Assembly: GCA_030667885.1 (NCBI GenBank)
Contig: DAOUVA010000360.1
Location: 1 to 5,145 of the forward strand
Direction: 5' to 3'
Length of the DNA stretch: 5,145 nt
Source of the DNA: Phycisphaerae bacterium
GTDB lineage: Bacteria > Planctomycetota > Phycisphaerae > Sedimentisphaerales > Anaerobacaceae
Shown: positions 1 through 5,145 of the stretch, in pieces
Layout of the letters: each line of letters opens with the position of its first letter
How positions within the stretch are numbered: the first letter of the stretch is position 1
Notes under the pieces: model-generated
The model's database searches: none
What the model was told of the DNA's origin: nothing
What the model saw: only the letters and a program-made list of their open reading frames with translations
Translations under genes and position numbers: made by a program

Positions 1-1
1 C

Positions 2-988
2 CCGTTCTATGGCGGCGGTATGAGCTACGGCTCTATCAGTCTTGCAACCATGCTCTCAAGGGCGAAGGCTTACAAGGCCTTTAATTCGTTTACCTGTACG
101 GGTGAAGGAGGCTACCCCGAAGAACTGAAAGAATACGATGACAACGTCATTACCCAGGTGGCAACAGGACTCTTCGGTGTAAGCGAAGAAACAATCCGCC
201 GAGTACGAATCGTCGAATTCAAATACGCCCAGGGAGCTAAGCCCGGCCTTGGCGGTCACCTGCTCGGTGACAAGAATACCCCTGTTGTTGCCAGGATGCG
301 GGAAGCTGTTCAGGGAACCCCGCTGTTTTCACCGTTTCCTTTCCATTCGGTGTATTCCATCGAGGACCACAAAAAACACGTGGACTGGATAAAGGAGGTC
401 AATCCGAAGGCCCTGGTTTCTGTAAAGGTCTCCGGCGCCAGTGATGTTGACATGGTCGCTGTCGGAAGCTATTTTGCAGGCGCCCACATAATCCATCTTG
501 ATGGAGGTTACGGCGGAACAGGCGCCGCTCCGGATATAGCCAAGAAAAACATCGCCATGCCCATCGAACACGCTGTCGGCAAGGTGCACACTTTCCTAAA
601 GAACGAGGGCATACGAGACAAAATTACTCTGATTGCTTCAGGTGGTGTACGAACTGCGTGGGATGTCGCCAAGGCCATCGCCCTTGGCGCGGACGGAGTC
701 GTGATTGGAACGGCCGAAGTTGTCGCACTCGAATGTATAAGGTGCGGTGCCTGCGAAAGCGGCAGGGGCTGTCCGAGGGGTATCGCTACCACTGACCCGG
801 AGCTTTCCGAAATGTTCTCTTTGGACTGGTCAACACAGAGACTCATTAACATTTTTCACTCATGGTCGAAACAGCTTCAGTACATTTGCTGGCGACTTGG
901 ATTGAAAAGTACAAAGCAATTGGTAGGCCGCTCCGACCTGCTCGCCCACCTCGACTACGATAACAGGCCCGAGACGACAGGACGATAG
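2..988 (+). CDS. gltB: Glutamate synthase FMN/Fe-S domain protein (stand-alone GltB2-type), 5' end missing
   Basis: This is the synthase half of a split glutamate synthase: it binds FMN and an iron-sulfur cluster and would add ammonia to 2-oxoglutarate to make glutamate in the cytoplasm. The frame is open from base 2 (Pro-Phe-Tyr-Gly-Gly-Gly before the Met at 20), and this stretch matches the family's internal 'GxMSYGxIS' motif, so that Met is internal and the true start lies left of the window. Numbering from that Met, family hallmarks are TGEGG (27-31), QGAKPGLGG (71-79), Lys136 in the substrate region, GGTGAAP (165-171), and the flavin phosphate-binding segments ASGGV (206-210) and GADGVVIG (223-230). 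The cluster motif is C239-x2-C242-x2-C245-x5-C251. The stop is 37 bases before the amidotransferase gene, so the two are probably cotranscribed. Alternatives are a relative such as N-methylglutamate synthase MgsC; sequence alone does not fix the acceptor substrate. Confidence 0.92.
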   Translation, partial: PFYGGGMSYGSISLATMLSRAKAYKAFNSFTCTGEGGYPEELKEYDDNVITQVATGLFGVSEETIRRVRIVEFKYAQGAKPGLGGHLLGDKNTPVVARMREAVQGTPLFSPFPFHSVYSIEDHKKHVDWIKEVNPKALVSVKVSGASDVDMVAVGSYFAGAHIIHLDGGYGGTGAAPDIAKKNIAMPIEHAVGKVHTFLKNEGIRDKITLIASGGVRTAWDVAKAIALGADGVVIGTAEVVALECIRCGACESGRGCPRGIATTDPELSEMFSLDWSTQRLINIFHSWSKQLQYICWRLGLKSTKQLVGRSDLLAHLDYDNRPETTGR

Positions 989-1025
989 CCTGCAGGGTTA
1001 AAAGTATAAAACGTGAGAATACAAT

Positions 1026-3641
1026 ATGAACAGATTTGCAAAGAATATTCTTTCTTCAAGAAAAAAAAATATATCAGGCTTGAATCCGCAGGACTTTTCC
1101 GATGAGGATATGGTCCAGGAAGGAGGCTGCGGTGTCGTAGGTTTCGCATCGAGCATTCCAGTTAGCGGACGTCATATATTTGAACCTTCTTTCCAGATGC
1201 GAAACCGGGGCAACGGAAAAGGCGGAGGCATCGCTGCGGCGGGTCTTGTGCCGGAGCAACTCGGCGTCGATGCCAAAACATTACGTGACGATTACATCCT
1301 CCAGATCGCTCTGCTCGACTCGAACGCCGCCTCTGAAGCAGAACAATTCATAACAGAAAACCTTAGCATCGACCACATGGAAAAGCTCTCACATGTTGAT
1401 GACCATCGCGAAGTAGGTCTTGATGTCCCTCCCCCCGACATCGTGAGGTACTTTGTCCGTGTAAAGGATGACAAGCTCAATCGCTTTGCCGAAGAAAACA
1501 ACCTCGACAAGGCCCCCTCAAGGATTGTCGAAGACGAATTCATCTATCAGAACAGTTTTAATTTCAACACGAAGTTCTACGCGGCACTCGGCGAGAAACG
1601 CGCTTTCGTCCTCAGTCATGCACGAAACCTTATGATTTTCAAGATTGTAGGTTACGCCGAACAGGTCGTGCAGTATTATGGGCTTGAAGATTTGAAGTCC
1701 AATATCTGGATTGCCCACCAGCGATATCCGACGAAGGGCAGAGTCTGGCATCCCGCCGGCGCCCATCCTTTCATCGGCATGAACGAAGCCCTTGTGCACA
1801 ATGGCGACTTCGCGAATTACTACAGTATCTCACAATATCTCCGCCAACACAACATAATGCCGCTTTTCCTGACCGATACCGAAGTGTCGGTATTGCTTTT
1901 CGATCTCTGGCACCGCGTCTGGCGATACCCGATTGAATATGTCATCGAAGCCCTTGCCCCGACTATGGAGCTGGACTTTGCCAATCTTCCCGAAGAAAAG
2001 AAAAAAATCTACCGTGCCATCCAGGCCACACACATGCACGCCTCGCCGGATGGCCCGTGGTTCTTTATCATTGCCCGAAGCAATCCCGATGAAGACAAAC
2101 TACAGTTGCTCGGCATAACCGATACAGCTATGCTAAGGCCTCAGGTCTTCGCTCTTCAGGAAGGTGACGTTAGCATTGGCCTGATATGTTCTGAAAAACA
2201 GGCCATCGATGCGACGCTGCATTCCCTTAGTTCGGAAGACCCTCGCTTTCGTCCCGTTGCCGACCGCTACTGGAACGCACGCGGCGGCAGCCACACCGAC
2301 GGAGGTGCATTTTCCTTCACCATCGAAAACGCCGGCAGCAAAAATGCTGCGCTCTCCTGTGCCGACAAGTTTGGAAAACCCATCACCTGTCCCCCAGGAG
2401 ATTGGGCTGTAAATTTCGGCTCCGAGCCGGATACCGAGAGAATGCCCGCCGACCTTGCCGAGGAGATAGAAATTTCCGTGAGGCTGAACAATGCAAACGG
2501 TCTTTTCACGGACTTGTCGAGGCGAATAGCCGGCCTGGATTTCAACTCACTTCGGTGCATAACCTCTCAGCTCGAAGAAATAGCATCCCAGGGTTGTTTG
2601 CAGTTCAACTGGGCCCTTGAGATTCTTTCGCTTCTGAATGACCGGCGATACAATTGCGGCAAAATGAAACGATCGGTCGTCCTGCAGATAATACGCCGAG
2701 CCATTGATTCAATACTCAAATCAGTTCCTTCGATAACCAAAAACAGTTCGGCGCATGCCAGAGGCATCAACTGGGATACACGCGACAATATCAGGGCTCC
2801 GCAGGAAAAAGAATCTACCCTGATAGTTAACGCCCGCGGCTTCCCTCCGGAAGGCGAAGAATGCGACGCAAAATTATTAGTAAAAGCTTATGAGCTTGGC
2901 TGGAAACGTTTCATTGTATATGGGCTTGTGGGTCAGCGTTTTACAGGTTGTGGTTTTGGCCCCGAGACATCCGGTGTTCGAATCGATGTTTTCGGCTCTT
3001 CGGGTGATTATGTTTCCTCCGGAATAGATGGGATGGAAATCTACATCCACGACAACGCTCAGGACCAACTCGGTCAGATAATGAAAACAGGCCGTCTGGT
3101 TATCTATGGTGATGTCGGACAGGCTTTCATGTATGGTGCAAAAGGCGGTGAAGTCTATGTCCTCGGAAATGCTGCAGGACGTCCCCTCATCAACGCAGTT
3201 GGCCGGCCCCGTGTGGTTATAAACGGAACGTGTCTTGACTTCCTCGCCGAATCCTTTATGGCAGGCGATCCGCTCAATGGCGGTGGTTTTGTCATCGTAA
3301 ATGGAATAGAGTTTGATAACAAAAGCCGTGTCGTTTCACAGTCGTCACCCTATCCCGGCTCAAATCTCTTTTCTCTTGCCTCCGGCGGTGCTATTTACAT
3401 AAGAGATCCACACAACAAGCTGGTAAAAGACCAATTAAATGGTGGTCATTTCACTAAGCTTACCGAGAGCGACTGGCAGCTCATCCGGCCGTATCTTGAG
3501 ACCAACGAGCAGCTCTTTGGTATCTCGATCGAACGTGATTTGCTAACTGTCGATAGTGTAAGGCGCCCCCCTGAAGACGTTTACCGAAAGGTCGGAGTCG
3601 TCAAATCGGCAGTACTTGCAAAAGAATCGGTCCCTGAGTAA
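1026..3641 (+). CDS. Fused class II glutamine amidotransferase - GXGXG domain protein (split glutamate synthase)
   Basis: This protein would hydrolyse glutamine and deliver ammonia to the FMN protein encoded just upstream. Residues about 35-395 form an Ntn-type amidotransferase: Cys35 in GGCGVVGF is the expected nucleophile, Arg233 in AHQRYPT would bind the glutamine carboxylate, Asn259-Gly260 (VHNGD) the oxyanion hole, and Asp284 (TDTE) the amino group. Residues about 396-600 are a linker I do not recognise, predicted mostly helical from 475 to 570. Residues about 600-770 carry the glycine-rich beta-helix repeats of the GltB C-terminal domain (VYGLVGQ, VIYGDVGQAFMYGAKGGEVYVLGNAAG), followed by a tail (about 805-835) like that seen after this domain in GltB proteins. 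The ATG at 1026 is the first after an in-frame TGA at 1014; a weak GTGA lies 9 bases before it. The next Met (nt 1110) is too close to its GAGGA. Cys35 implies a 34-residue propeptide. The acceptor substrate could differ from 2-oxoglutarate. Confidence 0.93.
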   Translation: MNRFAKNILSSRKKNISGLNPQDFSDEDMVQEGGCGVVGFASSIPVSGRHIFEPSFQMRNRGNGKGGGIAAAGLVPEQLGVDAKTLRDDYILQIALLDSNAASEAEQFITENLSIDHMEKLSHVDDHREVGLDVPPPDIVRYFVRVKDDKLNRFAEENNLDKAPSRIVEDEFIYQNSFNFNTKFYAALGEKRAFVLSHARNLMIFKIVGYAEQVVQYYGLEDLKSNIWIAHQRYPTKGRVWHPAGAHPFIGMNEALVHNGDFANYYSISQYLRQHNIMPLFLTDTEVSVLLFDLWHRVWRYPIEYVIEALAPTMELDFANLPEEKKKIYRAIQATHMHASPDGPWFFIIARSNPDEDKLQLLGITDTAMLRPQVFALQEGDVSIGLICSEKQAIDATLHSLSSEDPRFRPVADRYWNARGGSHTDGGAFSFTIENAGSKNAALSCADKFGKPITCPPGDWAVNFGSEPDTERMPADLAEEIEISVRLNNANGLFTDLSRRIAGLDFNSLRCITSQLEEIASQGCLQFNWALEILSLLNDRRYNCGKMKRSVVLQIIRRAIDSILKSVPSITKNSSAHARGINWDTRDNIRAPQEKESTLIVNARGFPPEGEECDAKLLVKAYELGWKRFIVYGLVGQRFTGCGFGPETSGVRIDVFGSSGDYVSSGIDGMEIYIHDNAQDQLGQIMKTGRLVIYGDVGQAFMYGAKGGEVYVLGNAAGRPLINAVGRPRVVINGTCLDFLAESFMAGDPLNGGGFVIVNGIEFDNKSRVVSQSSPYPGSNLFSLASGGAIYIRDPHNKLVKDQLNGGHFTKLTESDWQLIRPYLETNEQLFGISIERDLLTVDSVRRPPEDVYRKVGVVKSAVLAKESVPE

Positions 3642-3680
3642 ACACAATCTGGTATTGCATGGGGAGAAATATTCATAATA

Positions 3681-3842
3681 ATGAAAATGGGCTATCCTCC
3701 AGAATGGTTTATGGGTAAAACCACCAGCATTGTCTTGTGTTACATCCCACGGTTTGATTGGATCACAGTATATATAGAAGACCAAAGAAAACTCAAAACA
3801 CAAAAATTATCTTGCTCAGTTGTCTTCGCTAAAGCCTTATAA
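3681..3842 (+). CDS. Possible small protein of 53 residues, unknown function
   Basis: An ATG-started ORF of 53 codons plus TAA begins 39 bases after the amidotransferase gene stops, close to the 37-base spacing between the two genes before it, so it could be the last gene of that operon. A GGGGAG at 3661-3666 could serve as ribosome-binding site, but it lies 14 bases from the ATG, longer than usual. The protein begins MKMGYPPEWFMGKTTS and has a mixed hydrophobic and charged middle (residues about 17-33) that looks like two beta strands, then a Lys-rich part. It has no signal peptide, clear membrane segment or metal-binding motif. I do not recognise a family. It might equally be a chance ORF in non-coding DNA or a remnant of a longer gene. 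Confidence 0.3.
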   Translation: MKMGYPPEWFMGKTTSIVLCYIPRFDWITVYIEDQRKLKTQKLSCSVVFAKAL

Positions 3843-3883
3843 CAAATTCAAGTTTATCCCTGAATCACATACTTCTTACTGTT

Positions 3884-3903
3884 CTCAATCACTCTATCGG
3901 TTT
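3884..3903 (+). repeat. Imperfect direct repeat, left copy
   Basis: The sequence CTCAATCACTCTATCGGTTT shares CTCAAT, CTATCG and GTTT, in the same order and orientation, with 5002-5019. This copy has four extra bases after CTCAAT, and the other has two extra bases before GTTT. The two copies flank the integrase gene. They could be attachment-site or recombinase-binding remnants, but a chance match is possible. Confidence 0.3.
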
Positions 3904-4000
3904 GTTCAGAAACATCCTGTACGTATCATGTTGCCATCGTTAAATCAACATGGCCGTGAAGTCTTTGGACTGCACGGGTCTCCCGACAGTGATGCTGAGA

Positions 4001-4999
4001 TTACAGCCAGTCACCAGCCGGTATTTGATCCACGGCATGCCGCAGGACAGGATCGAAATTAATATATACCTTGTTTGTCAGATCTGGTGAAGAATGCTCC
4101 AATAACTTCTGCGTAACAGCTGTGGATACACCGTTCTGAGCAAGCACAGAACCAAAGGTTTTTCGTAAATCATGAAATTTGAAATCATCCAATCCAAGTT
4201 TCTGACGTATCTTGACCCATCTGTACCTGCTGAAATTATCATTAAATATATTTTCTTGTCCAGCATCCAATCCGGAAACATATTTCTTTAGCTCAATCAT
4301 GATAGGAACCGGCACAGGACGTGAACCCATACTCTTCCTGGTCTTTTTGCTCCTTGTAGTGACATAGCTGTTTTCAAAGTCAATATCTGAGACCCTCCAT
4401 GTCTCAATATCACCGAGTCTGAGGCCTGTGCCTAAAGCCAACAGAATTCTCATCCACAGTGTTTTATATGGTTTAGAAGTTGACAGCAATTTCTTTATCT
4501 GAGTGTTACTTAAGGATATGACAGGCCTCTCATCTTCCTTCAATTCCCGGATTTTTATTTCTCCATTGACGTATCTGTTTTCCCTGCACCAATTGTTAAA
4601 CGCTTTCAGGTTTCTGATGTCTTTATTGACCGTTGAACGTATTACTTCTTTGCCTCTTTCAAGTATGTACTTGTCGATTGTATTTTGTGTGAGCTGCTTT
4701 GAATTGCATCTTCCTACCAATCGTTCAAAGTGACGCAGCGTGAGTGCTACTTCATAAAGTGAAGCTTCGGCATAACCAGCTACTTGTTTGCCATGTCTGT
4801 ATTCTTCTACCATCTGCTGCCAATTTACTATGACGGTCCCTGTAAATACATCAGAGTTCAATTGAGTGTATTTTATCTGGCGATAATGTTCGGCCAGAGC
4901 TTTACTTGGTAAGCCCTTTGCTTTGCGTTTGCCGCTTTCGTACCAGCCTACCCACCAGCCTCTTATCCTTCTTCTTTTGTAGATCCATACTTTTCTCAT
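4001..4999 (-). CDS. Tyrosine recombinase / phage-type integrase
   Basis: This 332-residue protein belongs to the lambda-integrase family of site-specific recombinases, which cut and rejoin DNA through a 3'-phosphotyrosine bond. Residues 1-50 are a basic, Trp-rich N-terminal segment (RGWWVGWYESGKRKAKGLPS) suited to arm-type DNA binding. Residues about 58-145 form the helical SAM-like core-binding domain, and about 160-320 the catalytic domain. The catalytic set is complete: Arg194 (TGLRLGD), Lys218 or Lys219 in the beta hairpin, His276-x2-Arg279 (FHDLRKTFG), His302 (LEHSS) and the nucleophile Tyr312 (KVYINFD), ten residues after His302. The ATG at 4999 is chosen because an in-frame TGA (5005-5003) is only one codon upstream; there is no strong Shine-Dalgarno. 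The gene converges on the glutamate synthase genes, is more A+T-rich than they are, and has no excisionase or cargo gene visible within the window. It is probably the end of an integrated element continuing to the right, or a solitary integrase. Confidence 0.93.
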   Translation of the reverse strand: MRKVWIYKRRRIRGWWVGWYESGKRKAKGLPSKALAEHYRQIKYTQLNSDVFTGTVIVNWQQMVEEYRHGKQVAGYAEASLYEVALTLRHFERLVGRCNSKQLTQNTIDKYILERGKEVIRSTVNKDIRNLKAFNNWCRENRYVNGEIKIRELKEDERPVISLSNTQIKKLLSTSKPYKTLWMRILLALGTGLRLGDIETWRVSDIDFENSYVTTRSKKTRKSMGSRPVPVPIMIELKKYVSGLDAGQENIFNDNFSRYRWVKIRQKLGLDDFKFHDLRKTFGSVLAQNGVSTAVTQKLLEHSSPDLTNKVYINFDPVLRHAVDQIPAGDWL

Positions 5000-5001
5000 A
5001 A

Positions 5002-5019
5002 CTCAATCTATCGTGGTTT
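5002..5019 (+). repeat. Imperfect direct repeat, right copy
   Basis: The sequence CTCAATCTATCGTGGTTT begins two bases upstream of the integrase start and matches the left copy at 3884-3903 in three ordered blocks. It overlaps the candidate -10 element of the integrase promoter, so recombinase binding here could also repress the gene. That role is inference. Confidence 0.3.
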
Positions 5020-5035
5020 TGAGGGTCTAAATCAA
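5007..5035 (-). promoter_or_regulatory. Weak candidate sigma70-type promoter for the integrase
   Basis: On the minus strand TTGATT (5035-5030; four of six consensus bases) is followed, after a 17-base spacer, by GATAGA (5012-5007; three of six). Transcription would begin very close to the ATG, giving almost no leader, which agrees with the lack of a Shine-Dalgarno. The match is poor and could be chance. Confidence 0.2.
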
Positions 5036-5087
5036 GTGAAAAAGAAGGCCGGATTTCGTGCAAAATAGTGACAATATGGAGAGTGTG

Positions 5088-5141
5088 CCAAGGTAAGCTG
5101 TTGTGAATCAGCTGGACAATCCAGCCTGGTCAAAGGTTAGC
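5088..5141 (+). repeat. Pair of short near-repeats around a small hairpin, upstream of the integrase
   Basis: CCAAGGTAAGC (5088-5098) and TCAAAGGTTAGC (5130-5141) are similar, in the same orientation, and about 42 bases apart, roughly four helical turns. Between them GCTGGA-CAA-TCCAGC (5111-5125) is a perfect six-base-pair stem with a three-base loop. No T tract follows on either strand, so it is not an intrinsic terminator. The arrangement could be a protein-binding region upstream of the integrase, such as arm-type or excisionase sites, but the window ends here and the match is short. Confidence 0.3.
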
Positions 5142-5145
5142 CACC

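Larger units (their letters stand above)
3642..4000. other. Gap between the GOGAT genes and the convergent integrase
   Basis: This stretch between two convergent genes is clearly richer in A and T than the glutamate synthase genes. It contains one plausible small ORF (3681-3842) and the left copy of an imperfect repeat (3884-3903). The best inverted repeat near the end of the upstream operon is a 6-base stem at 3705-3723 with no T tract after it, so I do not call a terminator. No tRNA, riboswitch or decayed gene could be recognised. Confidence 0.6.

Noticed and set aside
508..852. 114-codon minus-strand ORF within the FMN-domain gene
   Set aside because: It lies wholly opposite a strongly conserved coding region and its Ser/Ala/Pro-rich translation is typical of an antisense shadow.
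20..988. Treating the Met at 20 as the start of the FMN-domain gene
   Set aside because: It falls within the family's internal GxMSYG motif, and the frame is open to the window edge; family members have a substantial N-terminal part before it.
3705..3723. Hairpin TGGTTT-loop-AAACCA as a terminator for the glutamate synthase genes
   Set aside because: The stem is only six mostly A-T pairs, no T tract follows, and it lies inside the possible small ORF.
3543..3803. 86-codon minus-strand ORF
   Set aside because: It overlaps the conserved 3' end of the amidotransferase gene antisense, is rich in Cys and Phe, and shows no recognisable motif.
3820..4062. 80-codon plus-strand ORF starting with TTG
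   Set aside because: It overlaps the 3' end of the integrase antisense by about 60 bases and the 53-codon ORF by 23, starts with TTG without a ribosome-binding site, and its residues resemble no protein family.
5000..5145. tRNA or tmRNA end serving as an attachment site beside the integrase
   Set aside because: GGTCTAAATC loosely recalls a T arm and the edge reads CCACC, but no acceptor, anticodon and T stems can be paired into a cloverleaf.

Overview
The window reads as ordinary bacterial chromosome with a short accessory segment at its right end. The left 3.6 kb holds two same-strand genes of a split glutamate synthase (GOGAT) type system. The first is the 3' part of a gene for the FMN and iron-sulfur synthase domain (2-988, open at the left edge). 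After 37 bases comes a gene for an 871-residue protein (1026-3641) that joins a class II glutamine amidotransferase domain to a GXGXG beta-helix domain. In the classical large subunit these parts lie in one chain in the order amidotransferase, central/FMN, GXGXG. Here the FMN part is a separate upstream gene and the two outer parts are fused. Together they would release ammonia from glutamine and add it to 2-oxoglutarate at the flavin site. The electron-donating partner (GltD or a ferredoxin) is not in the window and may lie to the left.

From 3642 to 4000 there is no convincing large gene. One small ORF (3681-3842) follows the amidotransferase gene at operon-like spacing and may be real. I see no intrinsic terminator here.

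The right part (4001-4999, minus strand) is an intact tyrosine recombinase with all its catalytic residues, converging on the glutamate synthase genes. It is visibly more A+T-rich, especially at third codon positions, which fits horizontal acquisition. An imperfect direct repeat lies on either side of it, and the 146 bases upstream of its start hold a weak promoter candidate, a small hairpin and a pair of short repeats. No tRNA, rRNA, CRISPR array or cargo gene is visible.

Organism: a bacterium of moderate G+C content. From memory, the amidotransferase-GXGXG fusion and the integrase N-terminus (Gly-Trp-Trp-Val-Gly-Trp-Tyr, then a Leu-Pro-Ser-Lys-Ala-Leu-Ala stretch) recall anaerobic planctomycete (Phycisphaerae-like) genomes. 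This is a low-confidence inference that needs a database search. I found no clear sign of an undescribed system; the points most worth following are the rearranged GOGAT architecture and the integrase-flanking repeats.
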